DNA of 12,250 nt. Origin: Verrucomicrobiota bacterium. GTDB lineage: Bacteria > Verrucomicrobiota > Verrucomicrobiia > Chthoniobacterales > UBA10450. Of this stretch, positions 1-6,248 are shown piece after piece (within the stretch, counting starts at the first letter, position 1; each line of letters begins with the position of its first letter). A program made the translations under genes and the position numbers. The notes beneath the pieces are model-generated. The model ran no database searches. It saw only the letters and a list, made by a program, of their open reading frames with translations, and was not told the DNA's origin. The stretch lies in contig QHON01000041.1 of the NCBI GenBank assembly GCA_003218815.1, forward strand, positions 1 to 12,250, given 5' to 3'.

Positions 1-1
1 G

Positions 2-211
2 ATTTTTAAATCAACTAATCCGCGCCGGATCGCGCTCTCGCTCAAACGCTCTGCGCAGGCCAGCAAGCGGCGCAAGGGCACGCCTTATCAATCCGCGATG
101 TCGATGCTCAACTTCTATATAAATCGCGCAGGCAAATCTCTTTCTCAAAAGCAGAAGCGCGTGCTGGAACGTGCCAAAGACGAACTGCGGGATGTGTTTG
201 GCCGGAAGTAA
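2..211 (+). CDS. DUF3175 family protein, C-terminal part (5' end outside window)
   Basis: This is an open frame running in from the left edge to TAA at 209-211, giving 69 residues with no start codon needed inside the window. The translation contains a basic stretch (SLKRSAQASKRRKGTPYQ), then SAMSMLNFYINRAGKSLS, then a C-terminal VLERAKDELRDVFGRK. From memory this matches the conserved C-terminal half of DUF3175, a short soluble protein of about 95-110 residues found in many soil and plant-associated bacteria. Its function is unknown. Basic residues are abundant, which would fit nucleic-acid contact, but that is inference. The N-terminal third lies outside the window. Family assignment is by recalled motif, not by search. 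Confidence 0.72.
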   Translation: MFKSTNPRRIALSLKRSAQASKRRKGTPYQSAMSMLNFYINRAGKSLSQKQKRVLERAKDELRDVFGRK

Positions 212-234
212 AGTTCGCGTTTACTTTTCCGGCC
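200..234 (+). terminator. Strong stem-loop over the DUF3175 stop codon, possible terminator
   Basis: Left arm GGCCGGAAGTAAA (200-212) pairs with right arm TTTACTTTTCCGGCC (220-234) around a 7-nt loop, with a 2-nt bulge in the right arm. The stop codon TAA lies inside the left arm. No U-run follows (TCCCGACT), so it is not a textbook intrinsic terminator. It may instead be a 3' end stabiliser or a bidirectional element. Confidence 0.45.
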
Positions 235-358
235 TCCCGACTAATCACCTCCTCGATCTTGTTCTTTGTCGCGAGATCAGAATCAATCCCGCGGAATGAT
301 CTGGAAAAATGTACTGGCCACCACCATGCCTTCTTAGATAAGCAATCGCGCGCCGGCC

Positions 359-1780
359 ATGCTCTTCAATTCACTCACGTTCGTCGTCTTCTTTGCTGTC
401 GTTGTGACCGTGTACTGGAGCATGCGTTCCTGGAACGCGCGGAAATATTTCCTCGTGGTGGCGAGCTACGTTTTTTATGGCGCGTGGAACCCGCCATTTG
501 CCGCGCTGCTCTTTTCCACGACGGCAATGGATTTTTGGCTCGGCAGACGAATTGCCACGGCTAAAGGACGCCGTTCGCGACGCGTCTGGTTGGTTGGCAG
601 CGTCTGCATGAACCTGAGCATGCTCGGGTTCTTCAAATATGGGAACTTTTTGCTCCAAAATTTTCAATGGCTGCTCGCGCGCATCGGTATCATCTACCAG
701 CCACCGCATCTCGATATTCTTCTGCCCGTTGGCATTTCCTTTTACACGTTTCATTCTCTGTCTTACACGCTCGACATTTATCGCGGCGTTTTGCAGCCGA
801 CAAAATCACTGCGCGATTTTGTCCTGGCGGTCTCTTTTTTCCCTCAGCTGGTCGCTGGACCAATTGTTCGTGCCGGTGATTTTCTTCCGCAACTTGTCAC
901 GCCGCCGGGTTTGCGCGCGGGTCAGTTTTTGTGGGGATTGTTGCTTATGACTCTCGGTTTGTTCGAAAAAATCGTGCTCGCCGACACGATGCTTTCCGGT
1001 TCGGCCGATCGTATCTTTGGTTACGCCGGTCCGCTCGTCGCGCTCGATTCCTGGCTCGGCGTGATGGCATTTGCCGGCCAGATATTTTTTGATTTCGCCG
1101 GCTATTCCACCTGCGCCATCGGCGCGGCACTCTGCCTTGGCTTTCATCTGAAGGATAATTTCCGTTTTCCGTACGCGGCCATCGGCTTTTCCGATTTCTG
1201 GCGGCGATGGCACATCTCGCTTTCGACCTTCTTGCGCGACTACCTTTACATTCCGCTGGGCGGCAATCAGGTCCGTCCGGTCCGCGCCGGGACGAATCTC
1301 GTCATTGTCATGTTCCTAGGTGGCCTCTGGCACGGCGCAGCCTGGACGTTCGTCGTATGGGGCTTGCTTCACGGTTCGTATCTTGTCATCGAACGGGTTA
1401 TTCGCGGTTTGTTCGAGAACAAAGAGTGGGTCAACAATCTCGCGACTCGACTCCTCGGCGGCTTCGCCACTTACATCGCCGTTTGCGTAGCGTGGGTATT
1501 TTTCCGAGCGTCCGATTTTACGGTCGCCGCCCGAATGTTGGACGGCATGTTTGGCGGACACGCGCACGGCGACGCCATTCTTACCACGCGTGAAATGTTG
1601 CAGATCGCGCTCGTCACCGCCGGCATGATTCTCGTGCATTGGTCGTTACGCGATAGCAATATCGAAACGGCTGTGACGCGTCTGCCGCGCTGGGTCGTAA
1701 CGGCGGCATGGGCCTTGATGGCCTGCGCCATCATTCTCACTCAAGGAAACAGCAATGCCTTCATCTACTTCCAATTTTAA
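359..1780 (+). CDS. MBOAT family O-acyltransferase (AlgI-like)
   Basis: A 473-residue polytopic inner-membrane protein of the membrane-bound O-acyltransferase family. AlgI-type members pass acyl groups, usually acetyl, across the membrane to exported polysaccharides. AlgI hallmarks appear in order: MLFNSLTFVVFF at the N-terminus, LPVGISFYTFHSLSYTLDIY (about 120-141), FPQLVAGPIVRAGDFLPQL, DFWRRWHISLSTFLRDYLYI with H285, and GGLWHGAAWTFVVWG with the presumed catalytic H325. Length is typical (about 460-520). The start gives the family's usual first residues, but no clear Shine-Dalgarno precedes it. Its 3' end overlaps the next gene by 26 bp, implying translational coupling. The substrate cannot be read from sequence; alginate is not implied, because no other alg gene is present. 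Confidence 0.93.
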   Translation: MLFNSLTFVVFFAVVVTVYWSMRSWNARKYFLVVASYVFYGAWNPPFAALLFSTTAMDFWLGRRIATAKGRRSRRVWLVGSVCMNLSMLGFFKYGNFLLQNFQWLLARIGIIYQPPHLDILLPVGISFYTFHSLSYTLDIYRGVLQPTKSLRDFVLAVSFFPQLVAGPIVRAGDFLPQLVTPPGLRAGQFLWGLLLMTLGLFEKIVLADTMLSGSADRIFGYAGPLVALDSWLGVMAFAGQIFFDFAGYSTCAIGAALCLGFHLKDNFRFPYAAIGFSDFWRRWHISLSTFLRDYLYIPLGGNQVRPVRAGTNLVIVMFLGGLWHGAAWTFVVWGLLHGSYLVIERVIRGLFENKEWVNNLATRLLGGFATYIAVCVAWVFFRASDFTVAARMLDGMFGGHAHGDAILTTREMLQIALVTAGMILVHWSLRDSNIETAVTRLPRWVVTAAWALMACAIILTQGNSNAFIYFQF

Positions 1781-2897
1781 ACGCAAACTTCGGTTGCCGC
1801 GTTTATTCTTCGCCAAGCCGTCAGAAATAATTCCTCGGGATTACGAACGACCGATTCCACCGTTGCCGTGGCGCGGCCTGACCGTCGTTGTTGTGCTGAT
1901 CGTCATCGCTGCCGCCTCCGCGTGGGAGTTCTATTGTCGCTCGATCGGTTACCGACCCACGCTCAACGATAACGAGGATCTCTGGACGATGACACGCCGG
2001 AGCGTAAAACCTGAATCCATCGTCATCATCGGTGATTCCCGCGCCTGGTTCGATCTCGATCTTGATGAGCTGCAAAAAGGATTAGGCAAACGTCCCGTCC
2101 AGCTTGCGATGGGCGGAAGCTGCGCTTACCCGGTGTTGGCCGATCTCGCTAACGATGAAAGTTTTCACGGAACGATTATATGCAGCGTGGTACCGCGCAT
2201 GTTCGTCGCCCCGCCCGGCACGCCGCCGATGGAGCGCGGGGAAAAAGCAGTGCGCCGGTCGCACACGCAAACGCCCGCCCAACGTGCCAGCCAATATCTG
2301 GCGATGCCATTGGAAGAACATGTCGCGTTCCTCAAGCAGGAGGAGCTGACCCTCGATGATCTGCTGAAACGCCTGCCCATTCCCAATCGTCCGTATGCGC
2401 AAGTGTCGCCGCGTCTGCCGCCGTACTTCGGTACTTTGGATCGAGAACGGCGAGCTCGTATGATCGAGGAATGCGCCTGGCCGGGAAGCGAACTGCAAAA
2501 AAGAATTCAACAAATTTGGCTTCCGCTTTTCACTCCGCCTCCGCCGCCGACGTACATTCCCAAAGAAGAGTTTGGGAAAAAAATCGGTGCAGCAATCGAA
2601 GCTCGATTTCATGACGTTGCCACGGCCGTGAAAAAACTTCGCGCTCGTGGAGGTAAAATCGTATTCGTTCGTTTTCCGGAGAGCGGAGAACTAAAGAAAC
2701 TCGAAGACCGCGAAACGCCGCGCGCCGGTATTTGGGATCAAGTGATCAAGAAGACCGGTGCACCTGGTATTTACTATGAAGATTATCCCGAGCTAAGCGG
2801 CTTCAATTGTCCCGAATGGTCGCACCTCTCCGCCGGCGACTCAGTCGAGTTCAGTAAGCGTCTCATTCCGCATCTTCGTAAGGCCCTGCAACTTTAG
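1755..2897 (+). CDS. Membrane-anchored SGNH/GDSL-like protein, partner of the MBOAT
   Basis: A 380-residue protein with a basic, proline-rich N-terminal tail (1-40), one membrane segment (about 41-60, GLTVVVVLIVIAAASAWEFY) and a long outer domain. The outer domain opens with IVIIGDSRAWFDLD, which has the GDS block of SGNH hydrolases with candidate nucleophile S95. It has AMGGSC at about 118-123 and ends with EWSHLS (E354, H357), where the family normally has DxxH. By analogy with AlgJ/AlgX/PatB-type partners, it would receive acyl groups from the MBOAT protein and place them on a periplasmic polymer. ATG 1755 lies inside the MBOAT gene, 7 nt after AAGGA (1743-1747), supporting coupling. The proline-rich stretch around residues 255-265 (FTPPPPPTYIP) is a likely linker. 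SGNH assignment is by motif only. The exact subfamily is not recognised. Confidence 0.75.
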   Translation: MPSSTSNFKRKLRLPRLFFAKPSEIIPRDYERPIPPLPWRGLTVVVVLIVIAAASAWEFYCRSIGYRPTLNDNEDLWTMTRRSVKPESIVIIGDSRAWFDLDLDELQKGLGKRPVQLAMGGSCAYPVLADLANDESFHGTIICSVVPRMFVAPPGTPPMERGEKAVRRSHTQTPAQRASQYLAMPLEEHVAFLKQEELTLDDLLKRLPIPNRPYAQVSPRLPPYFGTLDRERRARMIEECAWPGSELQKRIQQIWLPLFTPPPPPTYIPKEEFGKKIGAAIEARFHDVATAVKKLRARGGKIVFVRFPESGELKKLEDRETPRAGIWDQVIKKTGAPGIYYEDYPELSGFNCPEWSHLSAGDSVEFSKRLIPHLRKALQL

Positions 2898-2915
2898 TGC
2901 TCCCGCAATTGCCGC

Positions 2916-3911
2916 TTAAGACCTCGGAAGCCGATGACGGTTTCGCTGGGTTTGAGCCGGTTGCGGAGTAACGCGAACAACCCGCGCATCATCGGTCCGA
3001 CGCGGAGCGAACTCGAGGAACTCTTCCGGATGCAAAATTCCAGCAAGAATTTCGAGGCTATCGACAATGCGCGGACCTGGTCGAGCGAAATAAGCGCTGG
3101 CGTCGACGGCATAAATCTCACCCCGACATGCCGCGGGCAGCGAATCGAAACCGGGAAAACGCTGGAGCAATTGATAATCGCGCCGTGCAAGATCAATATC
3201 GTAGCCGCAAAGGGCGAGCACGATGATTTCCGGACGAGCGTCGAGCACTGCCTGCCAATCGATCTGCATTGAGGGTTGATGCTTGCGACCTAACAGATCC
3301 AGTCCGCCCGCGATCTCGACCAGTTCGGGTCCCCAATGACCGGAACAAAACGGCGGATCCACCCATTCCATCAAAAAACAGCGAGGACGATTTGCAGTGC
3401 GGCTTGCGCGACGCCGCACCGCCTCCACACGTGCCGATAATTGTGCGATCACTTCGTCGGCGACTGGCGACACGCCGCACACTTCTGCGACACGTCGAAT
3501 GTCGTCGAAAATGTCCGACAACCTCGAGGGCTCCAAGTTCACGACGCGCGGCGGACCTGGCAACGTTTCGGCCAGCTGCGCGACTGTGCCATAACCGACC
3601 GCGCAGACATCGCACAATTTTTGTGTGAGGATGACATCGGGCCGGAGCTGGCGCAGGAGCGGCTCATCAATAGTATAGATCGTGCCGTTCTCACGCAGTG
3701 CGCGGCGCACCCATTCGTCCACTTCGCCGCTCGTTAGGCCGGCACCATGCATCGGACAATGCGTCACGCGCGGGCACACGTTGGTCTCAGCTGGATAGTC
3801 GCACTCATGCGAAACCCCAACTATTTCGTCCGTTAATCCGAGTGTAGCCGCGATCTCCGTGGCAGCGGGCAACAGCGAAACGATCCGGCACGGCTTCAAC
3901 TCCACGTCCAA
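2916..3911 (-). CDS. Cobalamin-binding protein, BtuF-like (TroA fold), no signal peptide
   Basis: A 331-residue protein resembling COG0614 periplasmic-binding proteins, specifically the group annotated as cobalamin-binding. Visible features are RIVSLLPAATEIAATLGL (9-26), VGVSHECDYP (31-40), PDVILTQKLCDVCAVG (91-106), WVDPPFCSGHWGPELVEIAGG (183-203) and a late YFARPGPRIVDSLEILA. The fold is two lobes joined by a long helix. Unlike true BtuF there is no signal peptide or lipobox: the N-terminus runs straight into the first strand. It may therefore be cytoplasmic, as is common for this subgroup. The chosen start is TTG at 3911 with no good ribosome-binding site. GTG two codons later is an alternative, and both fit the fold. 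No BtuC or BtuD gene is adjacent. It converges on the SGNH gene with 18 bp between stop codons. Confidence 0.82.
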   Translation of the reverse strand: MDVELKPCRIVSLLPAATEIAATLGLTDEIVGVSHECDYPAETNVCPRVTHCPMHGAGLTSGEVDEWVRRALRENGTIYTIDEPLLRQLRPDVILTQKLCDVCAVGYGTVAQLAETLPGPPRVVNLEPSRLSDIFDDIRRVAEVCGVSPVADEVIAQLSARVEAVRRRASRTANRPRCFLMEWVDPPFCSGHWGPELVEIAGGLDLLGRKHQPSMQIDWQAVLDARPEIIVLALCGYDIDLARRDYQLLQRFPGFDSLPAACRGEIYAVDASAYFARPGPRIVDSLEILAGILHPEEFLEFAPRRTDDARVVRVTPQPAQTQRNRHRLPRS

Positions 3912-3941
3912 ATATAAAGAATAGTCTTCTCCGTGCTGAAC

Positions 3942-3976
3942 AAAAAAGGGCTGACGCCTATTGCGCCAGCCCTTTA
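3942..3976 (-). terminator. Rho-independent terminator of the ArsR operon
   Basis: On the minus strand AAAGGGCTGGCGC (3975-3963) pairs with GCGTCAGCCCTTT (3957-3945). The 13-bp stem has one mismatch (3954/3966) and a 5-nt loop (3958-3962), and its downstream arm runs into six T (opposite A3942-3947). It lies about 40 nt past the stop of the SnoaL-like gene, so it ends that transcript. In the plus direction the following TTTAAG is much weaker. Confidence 0.88.
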
Positions 3977-4014
3977 AGAATCATGCGGGAAAGGATTTCC
4001 GCGAATCAGTCCTT

Positions 4015-4383
4015 TTACTCTGCCAGCGGCAGAAACTCCTCGCGCACAATCTTTCCATCCTTGACCGTATAAACGCCAACTTCCGACATCTGCATTCGCT
4101 TCTTCGAATTTTTGTCCGTCGCGTCGATGTCGTACTGCACCACGAACCGATCGTGGGCAACGAACGGTCCGCTAACTTTCGCGCTGTGCACATCCATGTT
4201 GTTCACCCACCAATCGGTCTTGCCACGCACTGCCTCGATGCCACGACTCTCAGGCGAGCCGCCCTCCATTGCGCGGGCCTCAACGCTGACAATGTCTTTT
4301 GAGTACAAGCTTTCGATCGCCTCTTTCCACGCCTGTTTGCGGGTTAGCTCCACTACTTTCTTTGCCACTTCTTCCGTGTTCAT
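4015..4383 (-). CDS. SnoaL / NTF2-like family protein
   Basis: A 122-residue soluble protein with the cone-shaped alpha+beta pattern of the NTF2-like superfamily. It has N-terminal helices (VAKKVVELTRKQAWKEAIES), a short turn (LYSKDIVSVEA), a mid helix region (SRGIEAVRGKTDWWVNNM) and then alternating strands ending KDGKIVREEFLPLAE. SnoaL-like members may be cyclases, isomerases or simple binding proteins. No catalytic residue set can be assigned here. Translation starts at ATG 4381-4383 behind a perfect GGAGG (4388-4392, 4-nt spacing). The preceding gene's stop lies only 11 bp upstream of this ATG, so the ribosome-binding site sits in that junction. It is the last gene of the six-gene operon, followed by a clear terminator. 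Confidence 0.82.
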   Translation of the reverse strand: MNTEEVAKKVVELTRKQAWKEAIESLYSKDIVSVEARAMEGGSPESRGIEAVRGKTDWWVNNMDVHSAKVSGPFVAHDRFVVQYDIDATDKNSKKRMQMSEVGVYTVKDGKIVREEFLPLAE

Positions 4384-4394
4384 ATTTCCTCCTT

Positions 4395-4856
4395 TTATTT
4401 TAAGTTTAGTTTACTGCTAAATAATCTCTCCAATTTGTCGAGCGCGCTCTCCCAGCCTCGAGTGTGGCCGTCGCGGGATTCTTCGTTTGGCAGTTGCTCG
4501 TGAGTTAAGCGGAGTTCAGTTCCACCGTCGGCGTCGGCGAGTTCCACCGTCACGATGCTGACATGGTTTTCCCAATCCTCATCGTCTGCCCATTGCCAGG
4601 TGAAGACGATTTTTTTACCTGGCTGAAGCTCACGGTATTCGCCGCGCATGGTCATTTCTTCTCCCTCCGGATTGGTGACGTCCCAGCGAAAAGTTCCGCC
4701 TACCCGCGGGTCAGCGATTAGGTCGCGAGTTTGGACATTTTCTGGGCCGAACCATTGCTTCATTTGCGCGGCATCGGTCCAGGCGGCGTAAACCCGTTCA
4801 CGCGGAGCCTTGATCAGACGCTTGATTTCGAGCGATAAGTTTTTCGTTGCGGCCAT
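4395..4856 (-). CDS. SRPBCC / AHSA1 domain protein (first paralogue from the 3' end)
   Basis: A 153-residue single-domain protein of the START-like SRPBCC superfamily, AHSA1 branch (PF08327-type). It shows the opening strand and helix IKRLIKAPRERVYAAWTDAA followed by MKQWFGPENV, then GGTFRWDV, GEYRELQPGKKIVFTWQW, TELRLTHEQLP, and a closing helix GWESALDKLERLF. These proteins form a deep hydrophobic pocket; eukaryotic AHA1 activates Hsp90, but bacterial versions have mostly unknown ligands. ATG 4854-4856 follows AAAGGAG with 4-nt spacing. The gene is 38 bp downstream of the next SRPBCC gene and 11 bp upstream of the SnoaL-like gene. Bacterial AHSA1 genes are often preceded by an ArsR-type repressor gene, as in this operon. 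Confidence 0.92.
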   Translation of the reverse strand: MAATKNLSLEIKRLIKAPRERVYAAWTDAAQMKQWFGPENVQTRDLIADPRVGGTFRWDVTNPEGEEMTMRGEYRELQPGKKIVFTWQWADDEDWENHVSIVTVELADADGGTELRLTHEQLPNEESRDGHTRGWESALDKLERLFSSKLNLK

Positions 4857-4894
4857 ATGTCTCCTTTCGTCAGCAAGGTATCACTGTTGTTACC

Positions 4895-5350
4895 TTAACC
4901 CCGCCCAGCATCATCACTCTCGACAAACGCTTTGAGTGATGAACCAATAATTTGGGTCCAGCCCTCCTCGAAATTCTTGCGCGCGAACGCAGGAGTTTTC
5001 GGAAAAGTCTCCAAACCTTCATGGGTCAGCTTCAGGCGCGTTTTGTCGCCATCGGCGAACAATTCAAACGTGACTAGTGAATCGCCCTCGTGTCCTTGAT
5101 ACCGCCAGGTATAGGCGAGCGTCTTTTGCGGAATCACCTTAGTGACTTTGCAAAGATGATGATAGTTCATGCCTTCATGCTCAACAGCGAATTCAAATTC
5201 AAAACCTACCTCGGGCTTGAATTCCTTCAGGTCGAAATACCAGCGCCGCATATCCTCCGCATCAGTGAGCGCTTTCCAAACCCGCGCGATAGGCGCGTTG
5301 AAAGTTCGTTCGATGACAACCGCTTCCGCCAAATGGTTTTTCGTAGTCAT
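4895..5350 (-). CDS. SRPBCC / AHSA1 domain protein (second paralogue)
   Basis: A 151-residue SRPBCC-fold protein, clearly related to but well diverged from its downstream neighbour. It begins VVIERTFNAPIARVWKALTD then MRRWYFDLKEF, continues with VGFEFEFAVEHEG, KVTKVIPQKTLAYTWRYQG, and TRLKLTHEGLETFP, and closes with NFEEGWTQIIGSSLKAFVE. The conserved W/GW pair and the C-terminal helix over the pocket are present. ATG 5348-5350 is preceded by GAGGA with short spacing. The stop of the DUF899 gene is 18 bp upstream, so the two are almost certainly co-transcribed. The MRRWYFDLKEFKP signature suggests a different ligand class from the WFGPE form of the neighbour. That is inference from pocket-edge differences only. 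Confidence 0.92.
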   Translation of the reverse strand: MTTKNHLAEAVVIERTFNAPIARVWKALTDAEDMRRWYFDLKEFKPEVGFEFEFAVEHEGMNYHHLCKVTKVIPQKTLAYTWRYQGHEGDSLVTFELFADGDKTRLKLTHEGLETFPKTPAFARKNFEEGWTQIIGSSLKAFVESDDAGRG

Positions 5351-5368
5351 ATTTTCCTCGGCTTCTGC

Positions 5369-6115
5369 TTAGGCAGGGTATTGGTCGTGACGATGGACCC
5401 AATCCATGGTTGACTCCGGATTTTCGTTCCGGCCTTTTGGCACCAGATCAAGGAAGTTGTACGCGCCAACAAGGATGTCGAGCCCGCGCGCATAAGTCGA
5501 ATAACTATGGAAGATGTCACCGTTTGCATCTTTATAGAATACGCTCAGGCCGGGAAGTTCATCGCTTATGAACTCTCCCGTTCCGTAGTTGTAATAAACT
5601 TTGTCCTTCGCCTCGTCGTCCTTCGTGAACGACACGTGATAGTCGAAATTGAAGTCGTTCCCGTGAGATGACACCCATTTGAAGCGCCAGCCCATGCGCT
5701 TTTTGTACGGTTCGAACTCGGACAGTGGCGCTCGCGATACAACTACGAACGTCACATCGCGATGTGGGAGATGCCAATTGGCCCCGTCGAAGTGATCGGC
5801 CAGGTAGGAACAGCTTTTGCAGCCTTCTTCCCATCCCGGGCCGAACATAAAGTGATAAACGATCAATTGGCTGCGTCCCTCAAAGAGATCGGCCAGCGTC
5901 TCTTTGCCGTCCGGACCGTCAAAGATGTATTCCTTGTCGATCTTGACCCACGGTAGCTTGCGCCGCGCTGCGCTGAGCGCATCCCGCTGACGGGTGAATT
6001 CCTTTTCCCGGGTGAGCAAGTCCTTCCGCGCGACGAGCCACTCAGCTTCCGACACGACTTCCGGATGGCTCATTTGGTTCACTTTTGTTTTCGATTCCAT
6101 TTGTTCTAGTTTCAT
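5369..6115 (-). CDS. DUF899 family thioredoxin-fold protein with CxxC
   Basis: A 248-residue protein matching DUF899, described as a predicted dithiol-disulfide oxidoreductase. The family core is clear: VVSEAEWLVARKDLLTREKE (20-39), LPWVKIDKEYIFDGPDG, LADLFEGRSQLIVYHFMFGP, then GCKSC with C99 and C102. After that come VVVSRAPLSEFEPYKKRMGW, FNFDYHVSF, ELPGLSVFYKD, HSYSTYARGLDILVGAYNFL and a terminal MDWVHRHDQYP. No signal peptide is seen, so the protein is cytoplasmic. The redox role is family prediction, not shown here. ATG 6113-6115 has GAGG with 8-nt spacing; M6 and M15 are alternative starts. Family members usually begin near M15, so the first 14 residues are extra. The 5' end overlaps the preceding small gene by 74 bp. 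Confidence 0.92.
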   Translation of the reverse strand: MKLEQMESKTKVNQMSHPEVVSEAEWLVARKDLLTREKEFTRQRDALSAARRKLPWVKIDKEYIFDGPDGKETLADLFEGRSQLIVYHFMFGPGWEEGCKSCSYLADHFDGANWHLPHRDVTFVVVSRAPLSEFEPYKKRMGWRFKWVSSHGNDFNFDYHVSFTKDDEAKDKVYYNYGTGEFISDELPGLSVFYKDANGDIFHSYSTYARGLDILVGAYNFLDLVPKGRNENPESTMDWVHRHDQYPA

Positions 6116-6245
6116 TTTGGTTTCCTCTGTTTTCTTTCGTTTGTTTCTTTTTATAAAACTTCCCCATCGCGAAGGCGGTTAATCCGCCACTCGATGTCGC
6201 GCCAACCGCGATCAGCGTCATGTTTGCTACACACACGGGACACAT
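6042..6245 (-). CDS. Small CxxC single-span membrane protein
   Basis: A 67-residue protein that begins MCPVCVANMT, with a CxxC at residues 2 and 5. A short hydrophobic, glycine-rich span follows (about 9-28, MTLIAVGATSSGGLTAFAMG), then a polar basic tail (KFYKKKQTKENRGN onward). Short MCPxC...TSxGG proteins of this shape are familiar to me next to ArsR/SRPBCC genes in other bacteria, so I regard this as a real gene. The start is supported by GGGAGGG (6254-6260) upstream of ATG, and by a gap of only 3 bp after the ArsR stop. The last 74 bp overlap the DUF899 gene in another frame. The tail may be a low-constraint extension. The cysteines could bind metal or exchange disulfides with the DUF899 partner; that is inference. 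Confidence 0.72.
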   Translation of the reverse strand: MCPVCVANMTLIAVGATSSGGLTAFAMGKFYKKKQTKENRGNQNETRTNGIENKSEPNEPSGSRVGS

Positions 6246-6248
6246 ACG

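Noticed and set aside
2082..2612. 176-codon minus-strand open frame inside the SGNH-like gene
   Set aside because: It is a shadow of the plus-strand gene with Arg/Ser-rich noise. The plus-strand gene has GDS and membrane-anchor features.
5753..5766. Fourteen-base perfect palindrome CACATCGCGATGTG
   Set aside because: It lies in the middle of the DUF899 coding region, at conserved residues, with no partner site. It is most likely a codon-choice coincidence.
6174..6188. GGCGG-TTAAT-CCGCC inverted repeat inside the small CxxC gene, with a TTAACC half-site on the minus strand
   Set aside because: Only one weak half resembles the ArsR operator, and the stem encodes the conserved Gly-Gly part of the protein. 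It is not convincing as a second operator.
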